A stretch of DNA of 64,000 nucleotides from positions 124,001 to 188,000 of the forward strand of contig NZ_KK211161.1 in assembly GCF_000620645.1 (NCBI RefSeq). Direction: 5' to 3'. Shown one piece after another: positions 27,024 through 34,462 of the stretch. The position numbers were made by a program, and so were the translations under genes. The DNA comes from Nocardioides sp. URHA0032. Lineage in GTDB: Bacteria; Actinomycetota; Actinomycetes; Propionibacteriales; Nocardioidaceae. Under the pieces are notes generated by a model, which did not search any database, was not told where the DNA came from, and saw only the letters and a program-made list of their open reading frames with translations. Positions within the stretch are counted from its first letter, which is position 1; the number at the start of each line of letters is the position of its first letter.

Positions 27024-27431
27024 TCACACGGCCGCGGTCAGGTAGGCCCAGCTGAAGACCAGGACGCCGACCAGCATGCCGACGTGCGCCAGGACCGACA
27101 GGCCCGGCCCTTCGGACCAGCTGTCCTCCTTGCCCTCCGAGGCGTGCTTGCCGCGGCTCGGCAGCCAGCGCACCAGGATCAGCAGTCCGGCGACGACCAC
27201 GACCCACCACAGGCCGAGGGCGGCGATGCCGATGCCGTCGTTCCCGCTGACGAGGAAGGCCACCCACAGGACCAGCGCCAGGGCGCCCGCGATCGTGTGG
27301 ACGTGGACGAGGGCCTGGCCCATCTGCAACCGTCCCGCGCCGCCGCCCCGGCGCCCCAGGCGGAGTCGCGTCAGCACGATCACCACCGCCGCCAGTGCGG
27401 TGAGGACGTAGACGATCACCTCGGTCGACAT
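27024..27431 (-). CDS. Four-span membrane protein, function unknown
   Basis: 135 residues with four hydrophobic segments (about 5-21, 41-62, 67-88, 113-132), a HVHTIAGALALVLW motif in the second span with two His facing the membrane, and a charged loop before the last span (RGKHASEGKEDSWSEGPG). The repeated His could suggest heme or quinone binding, but no family is recognised. It lies 15 bases downstream of the DivIVA-like gene and just upstream of the M14 peptidase. ATG 27431. Confidence 0.6.
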   Translation of the reverse strand: MSTEVIVYVLTALAAVVIVLTRLRLGRRGGGAGRLQMGQALVHVHTIAGALALVLWVAFLVSGNDGIGIAALGLWWVVVVAGLLILVRWLPSRGKHASEGKEDSWSEGPGLSVLAHVGMLVGVLVFSWAYLTAAV

Positions 27432-27446
27432 GGAGCGGAGTGTGCC

Positions 27447-27725
27447 CTACGCGGTGGGTTCCTCGCCATGCTCGGGCTGCCCGGGCGCCTTCTCCAGCTC
27501 ACCGGCGAGCCGGTCCAGGAGCGCGTCGACCTCCGACATCCGGTAGCCCCGGAGGGCCAGGGAGAAGCGCACGCGGCGGAGGTCCTCGGCCCGCAGCGGA
27601 CCGGTGGCGGGGACCGTGGCGTCCGGCCGGTCGTCGTACACGTCGGCGAGCGGGGCGCCACGGCCGGCGGCCACCAGCGCGATGCCACCGAGCGCGAGCA
27701 CGATGAGGATCGCGAAGAACCACAT
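27447..27725 (-). CDS. DivIVA-domain small membrane protein
   Basis: 92 residues: N-terminal membrane anchor (MWFFAILIVLALGGIALVAAG) followed by a short DivIVA-type motif, DLRRVRFSLALRGYRMSEVDALLDRLAGELE, which is the well-known F-x-x-A/L-x-R-G-Y-x-x-x-E-V-D pattern. A C-terminal tail (GQPEHGEEPTA) ends the protein. Such proteins are common in actinobacteria; they may target curved or polar membrane. ATG 27725 shares one base with the TGA of the LOG gene. Role unknown. Confidence 0.75.
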   Translation of the reverse strand: MWFFAILIVLALGGIALVAAGRGAPLADVYDDRPDATVPATGPLRAEDLRRVRFSLALRGYRMSEVDALLDRLAGELEKAPGQPEHGEEPTA

Positions 27726-28456
27726 CACGGCATGCCCACCTCCCGGGCGCCGACCATCAGGGCGACGACCTCCTCGACGTCGTCGGTGAGGATCAGCCGG
27801 TCCAGGTCGCCCTGGTTGATGGTGGTCTCGATCAGCGAGGTGTCTCGCAGCCAGCCCACGAGTCCGGACCAGTACGCCGTGCCCATCAGCACGATCGGGA
27901 AGCTGGTGATCTTCCCGGTCTGCGCGAGCGTCAGCGCCTCGAACAGCTCGTCGAGCGTGCCGAAGCCACCGGGCAGCACGACGAAGCCCTGCGAGTACTT
28001 CACGAACATCGTCTTGCGCGCGAAGAAGTAGCGGAAGTTGACCCCGATGTCGACCCAGTCGTTCAGCCCGGTCTCCCAGGGCAGCTCGATGCCGAGCCCC
28101 ACGCTGACGCCTCCGGCCTGGCTGGCGCCCTTGTTCGCGGCCTCCATGACGCCGGGGCCGCCACCGGTGATGAGGCCGAAGCCCTCCTCGGCGAGCCGCC
28201 GGCCGACGGTCTCCGCGACGGCGTACGACGGGTGCTCCTCGCCGAGCCGCGCGGAGCCGAAGAGCGCGATGGCCGGCCCGAGCTCGGCGAGCGCGCCGAA
28301 GCCCTCGACGAACTCGGCCTGCATCCGCAGCACCCGCCATGGGTCGGTGTGCACCCAGTCGGACGTGCCACGCGAGTCGAGGAGCCGCTGGTCGGTCGTG
28401 CCGGCGTCGACCTGCCCGCGCCGCTGGATGACCGGGCCCTTGTACTTCGCCCTCAT
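27725..28456 (-). CDS. LOG family protein (Rossmann-type phosphoribohydrolase)
   Basis: 243 residues with the family signature PGGFGTLDELFEALT (about residues 163-177) and the GGGPGVMEAANKGA phosphate-binding loop (about 92-105). LOG proteins remove ribose phosphate from cytokinin nucleotides or release bases from nucleoside monophosphates; in M. tuberculosis, Rv1205 makes cytokinin and lies close to dapE, as here. ATG 28456 overlaps the dapE stop in an ATGA junction, so the three genes dapE-LOG-DivIVA are translationally linked. N-terminal ~40 residues are a basic extension. Confidence 0.88.
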   Translation of the reverse strand: MRAKYKGPVIQRRGQVDAGTTDQRLLDSRGTSDWVHTDPWRVLRMQAEFVEGFGALAELGPAIALFGSARLGEEHPSYAVAETVGRRLAEEGFGLITGGGPGVMEAANKGASQAGGVSVGLGIELPWETGLNDWVDIGVNFRYFFARKTMFVKYSQGFVVLPGGFGTLDELFEALTLAQTGKITSFPIVLMGTAYWSGLVGWLRDTSLIETTINQGDLDRLILTDDVEEVVALMVGAREVGMP

Positions 28457-29520
28457 GACGTCAGCCAGCTCCTGAGCCGGGCCTCGCAGCGTTCGATGTG
28501 CTCGATGGGCACGTGCTCCTCCTGCTTGTGGGCGAGCATCGGGTCACCGGGCCCGAAGTTGACCGCCGGGACGCCGAGCGCGCTGAACCGGGCGACGTCG
28601 GTCCAGCCGAACTTGGGATTGACCTCGCCACCGACCGCCTCGACGAAGGCCTTCGCGGCCGGCAGGTCGAGGCCGGGCAGCGCGCCGGGGGCGGAGTCGG
28701 TGAGGCGGACGTCGTACCCGTCGAAGACCTCGCGCACGAACGCCTCGGCCTCCGCCTCGGACCGGTCCGGGGCGAACCGGAAGTTCACCTCGACCACGCA
28801 CTCGTCGGGCAGCACGTTGCCGGCCACACCGCCGCGGATGGACACCGCGTTGAGGCCCTCGTGGTACTCCAGCCCGTCGATGACCGGCCGGCGGGCGTCG
28901 TACTCGGTGAGGCAGCGGAGCACCTCGGCGGCGCCGTGGATCGCGTTGACCCCGCGCCAGCTGCGGGCTGAGTGGGCGCGCTCGCCGGTCGTGCGGACCT
29001 CGACCCGCAACGTGCCCTGGCAGCCCGCCTCGACGAGGGCGTTCGACGGCTCCATCAGGATCGCGAAGTCCGCGGCCATCAGGTCGGGGTCGGACTCCGC
29101 GAGCAGCCGGAGGCCGTTGTACCGCTCCTCGATCTCCTCGGCCTCGTAGAGGATGTAGGTGACGTCACGGTTCGGCTCCGGGACCGTGGCGGCGAGCCGC
29201 AGGATGACCGCGTCGCCGCCCTTCATGTCGCAGCTGCCGAGGCCGTGGAGGAGCCCCCCCTCGCGGCGCGCGGGCAGGTTGTCGTTCACCGGCACCGTGT
29301 CCAGGTGTCCCGCGATCACGACCCGCTCGCCGCGGCCGAGGTCGGTGCGCGCGACGACGGTGTGGCCGCGGCGCGTGACCGCGAGGTGGGGGTACGCCGA
29401 GAGCGCGTGCTCGACGGCGTCCGCGATCTCCTGCTCGCCGAGGCTGACCGACTCGATGTCCACGAGCTGCCCGGTGAGGGTGACCGCGTCCGCGGTGAGG
29501 TCCAGGTGGGTCGTCGTCAC
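28453..29520 (-). CDS. dapE: Succinyl-diaminopimelate desuccinylase
   Basis: 355 residues, M20 family. Metal-binding residues are in VIAGHLDTVPV (His, Asp), GSCDMKGG (Asp), EAEEIEE (Glu pair) and EHVPIEHIE near the C-terminus; the lid domain carries GVNAIHGAAEVL. It releases succinate from N-succinyl-LL-DAP, giving LL-DAP for lysine and peptidoglycan. Start GTG 29520 is the earliest that leaves room for the SRPBCC stop at 29525. dapD and dapC lie 8-13 kb away in the window. LOG follows with ATGA overlap. Confidence 0.93.
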   Translation of the reverse strand: MTTTHLDLTADAVTLTGQLVDIESVSLGEQEIADAVEHALSAYPHLAVTRRGHTVVARTDLGRGERVVIAGHLDTVPVNDNLPARREGGLLHGLGSCDMKGGDAVILRLAATVPEPNRDVTYILYEAEEIEERYNGLRLLAESDPDLMAADFAILMEPSNALVEAGCQGTLRVEVRTTGERAHSARSWRGVNAIHGAAEVLRCLTEYDARRPVIDGLEYHEGLNAVSIRGGVAGNVLPDECVVEVNFRFAPDRSEAEAEAFVREVFDGYDVRLTDSAPGALPGLDLPAAKAFVEAVGGEVNPKFGWTDVARFSALGVPAVNFGPGDPMLAHKQEEHVPIEHIERCEARLRSWLTS

Positions 29521-29524
29521 AGGC

Positions 29525-29977
29525 CTATCCAACCAGCCGGGCCAGCTTCTCCAGCGCCATCCGGGTGCCGAGCTCGTTGTCGGCCGGCGGGACCACGTCG
29601 GGCACGCCGTCCATGTGCAGCGTGACCTCCGTGCCGCCCTCGACGTCGCGCAGCGTCGTGGTGGTCGTGATCGTCCCGAGGAGGTCGGGGTCGTCGGTCT
29701 CGAACTCGATCTCCTCGACGACCCGCTCACCCTCGACGAGCTCGACGTACCGGCCCGTGTAGGTGTCGGTCGCGCCGTCGGTCTTGCCCGCGGCCGCCGG
29801 GTCGTCGTACGTCAGCGACATCCGGACCCGGCCGCCGACCCGCGCGTCGAGCTCGTGCACCTCGCCGCGCATCCCGTCCGGGACCCGCCACTGTGCGACG
29901 GCCTCGGGGTCGAGCAGCGCGCGGTAGACGGTGGCGCGGTCCGCGTGGACCAGGACGGCGGCAGTGGTCGAGTACAC
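29525..29977 (-). CDS. SRPBCC/AHSA1-like protein
   Basis: 150 residues of the Bet v 1-like fold: MYSTTAAVLVHADRATVYRALLDPEAVAQWRVPDGM, then the strand pairs GGRVRMSLTYDD, YTGRYVELVEGERVVEEIEF and GGTEVTLHMDGVPDVVPP, closing with a long helix. This is the AHSA1 (Aha1-like) group, often ligand-binding or of unknown role. GTG 29977 is 6 nt after TAGGGT (29984-29989). It is followed after 4 bases by dapE on the same strand and is probably in the same transcript. Confidence 0.83.
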   Translation of the reverse strand: MYSTTAAVLVHADRATVYRALLDPEAVAQWRVPDGMRGEVHELDARVGGRVRMSLTYDDPAAAGKTDGATDTYTGRYVELVEGERVVEEIEFETDDPDLLGTITTTTTLRDVEGGTEVTLHMDGVPDVVPPADNELGTRMALEKLARLVG

Positions 29978-29983
29978 GCCGCG

Positions 29984-29989
29984 ACCCTA
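29984..29989 (-). promoter_or_regulatory. -10 box TAGGGT of the SRPBCC-dapE-LOG-DivIVA run (leaderless)
   Basis: Minus-strand TAGGGT, 6 nt to GTG 29977. It lies 12 bases from the operator-like palindrome of the divergent LLM gene, so the two promoters could influence each other. Confidence 0.5.
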
Positions 29990-30001
29990 TTCCGCCCGAA
30001 G

Positions 30002-30019
30002 TAGAACCTGTTCTAGTCT
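30002..30019 (+). promoter_or_regulatory. KstR-like operator overlapping the -10 box of the LLM oxidoreductase gene
   Basis: TAGAACCTGTTCTA (30002-30015) is a perfect palindrome fitting TNNAACNNGTTNNA, the published motif for the TetR-type cholesterol regulator KstR in mycobacteria. The -10 box TAGTCT (30014-30019) shares its first two bases with the palindrome, and ATG 30026 follows after 6 nt. A bound regulator would block transcription. Which TetR protein binds is not known from this window. Confidence 0.7.
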
Positions 30020-30025
30020 GGTGCG

Positions 30026-30871
30026 ATGCGCAACGGACTCGTGCTGTTCACCTCCGACCGCGGCATCACGCCGGCCGCCCTCGGCGCGGCCGCGGAGGAG
30101 CGGGGCTTCGACACGTTCTACGTGCCCGAGCACACCCACATCCCGGTGAAGCGGACCGCCGCGCACCCGGGCACCGGCGACGAGACGCTGCCCGACGACC
30201 GCTACCTGCGCACGCTCGACCCGTGGGTCTCGCTCGCGACGGTGGCCCAGGCGACGTCGCGGATCCGGCTGTCCACCGCGGTCGCGCTCCCGGTCGAGTC
30301 CGACCCGATCACGCTCGCGAAGCAGATCGCCACCCTGGACCACCTCTCCGGCGGCCGGGTCGACATCGGCGCCGGCTTCGGCTGGAACACCGACGAGCTC
30401 GCCGACCACCACGTCCCCGCCGAGCGCCGGCGCACGGTCCTGCGGGAGTACGTCGAGGCGATGCGCGCGCTGTGGACCCAGGAGGAGGCGTCGTACGACG
30501 GCGAGTTCGTCTCGTTCGGGCCGTCCTGGGCCTACCCGAAGCCGGCCGCGCACATCCCGCTGGTCATCGGCGCCGGCGGCGGTCCGAAGACCTTCCGGTG
30601 GATCGCCGAGAACGCCGACGGCTGGATGACCACGCCCACCCAGCAGGACATCTCCGCCCAGATCGACGCGCTCAAGAAGGCCTGGGCCGACGCCGGCCGG
30701 TCCGGGGCTCCCGAGATCCGGATCCTGATCGCGTTCAGGCCCGACCCCGAGGACCTGATGGCCTGGGCGGAGCAGGGCGCCACCGAGCTGATCTGGGGCG
30801 TCCCCGACAAGTCCCCCGACGAGGTGCTCGCCTCGCTGGACCGCCTCGCCGCTCGACTCGGCCTCGCGTGA
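30026..30871 (+). CDS. LLM-class F420-dependent oxidoreductase (TIGR03619-type)
   Basis: 281 residues of the luciferase-like (beta/alpha)8 family: EERGFDTFYVPEHTHIPV, RIRLSTAVALPVESDPI, GRVDIGAGFGWNTDEL and PLVIGAGGGPKTFRWIAENADGW blocks. These match the Rv2161c-type group that uses coenzyme F420 rather than FMN. Physiological substrate unknown. Start ATG 30026 follows a TAGTCT -10 by 6 nt. The KstR-like palindrome upstream suggests control with sterol or fatty-ring catabolism (inference). Confidence 0.87.
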   Translation: MRNGLVLFTSDRGITPAALGAAAEERGFDTFYVPEHTHIPVKRTAAHPGTGDETLPDDRYLRTLDPWVSLATVAQATSRIRLSTAVALPVESDPITLAKQIATLDHLSGGRVDIGAGFGWNTDELADHHVPAERRRTVLREYVEAMRALWTQEEASYDGEFVSFGPSWAYPKPAAHIPLVIGAGGGPKTFRWIAENADGWMTTPTQQDISAQIDALKKAWADAGRSGAPEIRILIAFRPDPEDLMAWAEQGATELIWGVPDKSPDEVLASLDRLAARLGLA

Positions 30872-30945
30872 GCCGAGTCGGCGCAGTCTCAGCCTCTCTG
30901 GACGCCGAGTCGGCGCAGTCTCAGCTGAGACTGCGCCGACTCGGC
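30872..30945. repeat. 42-bp perfect palindrome plus a preceding direct copy of its left arm (likely bidirectional terminator)
   Basis: A 21-base unit starting GCCGAGTCGGCGCAG occurs at 30872-30892 and again at 30904-30924, then immediately as its exact reverse complement at 30925-30945. The last two form a 42-bp palindrome without loop. It fills the gap between two convergent genes (stops at 30871 and 30947), so termination in both directions is likely; no U-tract. Three copies in 74 bp also suggest a repeat family. Confidence 0.92.
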
Positions 30946-30946
30946 A

Positions 30947-33900
30947 CTAGGCCTTCACCACGGTCACGGTCGGCTCGGCGCCGTCGGCCGCCACCACGTC
31001 GTACGAGGTCGCCAGGGTCTCGCTGGTGATCAGCCGCTCGTGGTGACGGGCCGCCGCCACGACCTCGGTCGAACCCCCGATGGTCAGCGCGATCCGGTCG
31101 GAGACCTCGAGGCCGGCGTCGCGGCGCGCCTGCTGGACCGCGCGCACGAGGTCACGGGCCAGGCCCTCCTCGGCGAGCTCCGGGGTCACCTCGGTGTCGA
31201 GGACCACGAAGCCGCCGCTGCGCAGCACCCCGGTCGCCGTGCCACCGTCGGCGGAGCCGGCCACGGTCTCGAGGGTGTACTCGCCCTCGACCAGCGCCAG
31301 CCCGCCCGCGGTGACGGTGCCGTCGTCGGCCACCGACCAGTCGCCGGACTTCGAGCCCTTGATCGCGGTCTGCACGTCCTTGCCGAGACGCGGGCCGGCG
31401 GCGCGGGCGTTGACCGTGAGCTTCTGCTCCACGCCGTACGACGCGGCCTCGTCGGAGTCGACCGACAGCAGCCGGACCGTCTTGACGTTGACCTCGTCGC
31501 GCACGATGGCGTCGAAGCCCGACAGCGCGGCCGGGTCGGGGACGACCACGGTCAGCGTCGCGAGCGGCAGCCGGTTGCGCAGGTTGCCCGCCTTGCGGAG
31601 CGCCGAGGTCGCCGAGCAGACCTCGCGGACCTTGTCCATCGCGGCCACCAGCGCCTCGTCGGTGGGCAGCTCGTCCACGAGCGGCCAGTCCGCCAGGTGC
31701 ACCGACCGCTGGCCGGTCAGGCCGCGCCAGACCTCCTCGGTCGTGAGCGGCATCAGCGGCGCGGTCGCCCGGCAGACGACCTCGAGCACCGTGTGGAGCG
31801 TGTCGAACGCGTCGGCGTCGCCCTCCCAGAAGCGGTCCCGGGAACGACGGATGTACCAGTTGGTCAGCACGTCGAGGAACGACCGCGTCGCGTCGCACGC
31901 CTCGGCCACGGCGTACGCGTCCAGGGCCGCCGTCATCTCGCCGACGAAGTCGCGGCACTTGGCCAGGAGGTAGCGGTCCAGCGGGTCCGTCGAGTCGGTC
32001 CGCTGCCGCGCGTCGTACCCCTGCCCGTTGTCGTGGGCGTTGGCGTACAGCTGGAAGAAGTACCAGCTGTTCCACAGCGGGATCAGCACCTGGCGCACGG
32101 AGTCGCGGATGCCCTGCTCGGTGACGATCAGGTTGCCGCCGCGCAGGATCGGCGACGACATCAGGAACCACCGCATCGCGTCCGCGCCGTCGCGGTCGAA
32201 CACCTCGCGCACGTCGGGGTAGTTGCGCAGCGACTTCGACATCTTGTTGCCGTCGGAGCCGAGCACGATGCCGTGGCTGATGCAGTTCTCGAACGCCGGC
32301 TTGTCGAAGATGCCCGTCGCCAGGATGTGCAGCGTGTAGAACCAGCCGCGGGTCTGGCCGATGTACTCGACGATGAAGTCCGCCGGGAAGTGGTGGCTGA
32401 ACCACTCCTCGTTCTCGAACGGCACGTGCACCTGGGCGAACGACATCGAGCCGGAGTCGAACCAGACGTCGAGCACGTCGGACACGCGGCGCATCATCGA
32501 CTTCCCGGTCGGGTCGTCCGGGTTGGGTCGGACCAGGTCGTCGACGTAGGGACGGTGCAGGTCCGGCTCGCCGTTGCGGTTGCGCGGCAGCGTGCCGAAG
32601 TCGCGCTCGAGCTCCGCGAAGGAGCCGTACACGTCCAGGCGGGGGTACGCCGGGTCGTCGCTCTTCCACACCGGCACCGGCGAGCCCCAGAACCGGTTGC
32701 GGGTGATCGACCAGTCGCGGGCGTTCTCCAGCCACCGTCCGAACTGACCGTCCTGGATGTGGTCCGGCACCCAGTTGATCTGCTTGTTCAGCTCGAGCAT
32801 CCGCTGCTTGATCGCGGTCACCTCGACGAACCACGACGAGACGCCCTTGTAGATCAGGGGATTCCGGCACCGCCAGCAGTGCGGGTAGCTGTGCGCGTAG
32901 GTCTCGCGGCGCAGCAGCACCGTCCCGGGCGACACCGCGCCGGTCTCGCCCTCGCCCCGGGTCGCAGCCTTGAGGTGGTCGATGACGTGCGGGTTGGCGT
33001 CGAAGACGTTCATGCCCTCGTACTCGGCGACCGGGAACGTGAACCGGCCGTCCTTGCCCACCGGCATCACCGGCTCGATCTGCTCCCGGTCGGTGACGAT
33101 CTTGTCGTCCTCACCGAAGGCGCCCGCCGTGTGCACGAGGCCGGTGCCGTCCGTGGTCGTCACGAACTCCGACGCCGGCACCACGCGGAACGCGCGCTCG
33201 CGGCCGGCGTAGTAGGAGAACGGCGGCGTGTAGGTCAGGCCCAGCAGCTCCGATCCCGGACCGCGCCACACCACCTCGGGGTCCTCCCCCAGCTCCGCCT
33301 TGTACGCCGGGACCCGCGCCGCGGCCAGGATGTAGCGGACCCCGTCGACCGCGACCACGACGTACTCGATCTCCTCACCGACCATCACCGCGAGGTTGCT
33401 CGGCAGCGTCCACGGGGTGGTGGTCCAGACGAGCAGCTTCGCGCCCTGGAACTCACCCGGAGTGGTCACGTCGTACCCGACGGTGACGGCGGGGTCCTGA
33501 CGGGTCTGGTAGACGTCGTCGTCCATCCGCAGCTCGTGGTTGGACAGCGGGGTCTCGTCGTTCCAGCAGTACGGCAGGACGCGGAAGCCCTCGTAGACCC
33601 AGCCCTTGTCGTAGAGCTGCTTGAACGCCCAGATCACCGACTCCATGTAGTCGGGGTCCATGGTCTTGTAGTCGTGGTCGAAGTCGACCCAGCGCGCCTG
33701 GCGGGTGACGTACTCGCGCCACTCGTCGGTGTACATCAGCACCGACTGCCGGCAGGCGTCGTTGAACGCCTCGATGCCCAGCTCGAGGATCTCGTCGGTG
33801 GTCTTGATGCCCTTGAGGCGCATCGCCTCCAGCTCGGCGGGCAGCCCGTGGGTGTCCCAGCCGAACCGCCGCTCGACGCGCCTGCCGCGCATCGTCTGGT

Positions 33901-34141
33901 ACCGCGGGATCAGGTCCTTGACGTACCCGGTCAGCAGGTGGCCGTAGTGCGGCAGCCCGTTGGCGAACGGCGGACCGTCGTAGAAGACGAACTCGTTGTC
34001 GCCGTCCACGCCCGCGTCACGTTGGTCGATGCTGGCCTGGAACGTGCCGTCCTGCTCCCAGAACGCGAGGATGCGCTCCTCGATCTCCGGGAAGCGCGGG
34101 CTCGAGGGCACACTGCCGGAGTCGTTCTTCGGGTAGGTCAT
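30947..34141 (-). CDS. ileS: Isoleucyl-tRNA synthetase
   Basis: 1064 residues, class I synthetase; the size is that of the long actinobacterial/eukaryote-like type. HIGH-like motif is HYGH (residues 65-68, NGLPHYGHLLTG), KMSKS occurs in DGNKMSKSLRNYP (about residue 635), the CP1 editing domain lies between, and the C-terminal part has the anticodon-binding helix bundle. Start ATG 34141 (MTYPKND), with an AGGAG ribosome site 5 bases upstream; an in-frame codon at 34189 would lie inside the T-box leader. Controlled by the T-box at 34160-34346. Converges with the LLM gene. Confidence 0.96.
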   Translation of the reverse strand: MTYPKNDSGSVPSSPRFPEIEERILAFWEQDGTFQASIDQRDAGVDGDNEFVFYDGPPFANGLPHYGHLLTGYVKDLIPRYQTMRGRRVERRFGWDTHGLPAELEAMRLKGIKTTDEILELGIEAFNDACRQSVLMYTDEWREYVTRQARWVDFDHDYKTMDPDYMESVIWAFKQLYDKGWVYEGFRVLPYCWNDETPLSNHELRMDDDVYQTRQDPAVTVGYDVTTPGEFQGAKLLVWTTTPWTLPSNLAVMVGEEIEYVVVAVDGVRYILAAARVPAYKAELGEDPEVVWRGPGSELLGLTYTPPFSYYAGRERAFRVVPASEFVTTTDGTGLVHTAGAFGEDDKIVTDREQIEPVMPVGKDGRFTFPVAEYEGMNVFDANPHVIDHLKAATRGEGETGAVSPGTVLLRRETYAHSYPHCWRCRNPLIYKGVSSWFVEVTAIKQRMLELNKQINWVPDHIQDGQFGRWLENARDWSITRNRFWGSPVPVWKSDDPAYPRLDVYGSFAELERDFGTLPRNRNGEPDLHRPYVDDLVRPNPDDPTGKSMMRRVSDVLDVWFDSGSMSFAQVHVPFENEEWFSHHFPADFIVEYIGQTRGWFYTLHILATGIFDKPAFENCISHGIVLGSDGNKMSKSLRNYPDVREVFDRDGADAMRWFLMSSPILRGGNLIVTEQGIRDSVRQVLIPLWNSWYFFQLYANAHDNGQGYDARQRTDSTDPLDRYLLAKCRDFVGEMTAALDAYAVAEACDATRSFLDVLTNWYIRRSRDRFWEGDADAFDTLHTVLEVVCRATAPLMPLTTEEVWRGLTGQRSVHLADWPLVDELPTDEALVAAMDKVREVCSATSALRKAGNLRNRLPLATLTVVVPDPAALSGFDAIVRDEVNVKTVRLLSVDSDEAASYGVEQKLTVNARAAGPRLGKDVQTAIKGSKSGDWSVADDGTVTAGGLALVEGEYTLETVAGSADGGTATGVLRSGGFVVLDTEVTPELAEEGLARDLVRAVQQARRDAGLEVSDRIALTIGGSTEVVAAARHHERLITSETLATSYDVVAADGAEPTVTVVKA

Positions 34142-34159
34142 CGGGGCTCCTGCGCTCGT

Positions 34160-34346
34160 CGGTCGTGTTCTCGACGAGGACGACCCCACCAGTCCGGGGA
34201 GAGCCGCGGTACCACCTCGCTTGCCGTTCCGGGGAACGACCGCTCGTTCACGGCTGTGACGGGCCTACCCGTCCGGTTCTACTTGCCCGAGGGCTTTCTT
34301 CCGGAGGCTCGCCGCTGATGACGGCTCGAACGCCTTGCTCGAAGCG
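34160..34346 (-). promoter_or_regulatory. T-box leader of ileS (translational type, tRNA-Ile)
   Basis: On the minus strand the conserved T-box sequence GAGGTGGTACCGCGG lies at about 34204-34219. Its UGGU bulge would pair with a tRNA end carrying A73, as tRNA-Ile does. Upstream, GCCGTC-ATC-AGCGG (ATC at 34319-34317) supplies an isoleucine specifier, and CCGTC can pair with the later GACGG, closing a short Stem I; AGTAGAACCGGACGG is typical of actinobacterial ileS leaders. No terminator precedes ATG, so control is probably translational. From 34347 to 34462 nothing else is recognised; this must hold the promoters of ileS and the facing gene. Confidence 0.9.
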
Positions 34347-34462
34347 TACGGCGTGGCCTCGGCGCCTCGCCAATCGGAATCGGCGTGGCCGCACGACGCG
34401 CCCGACGAGCCCACGCCGTCAGCCTTCATCGGACGTTCAGGTGCGAGGAGGACGATCGACCC

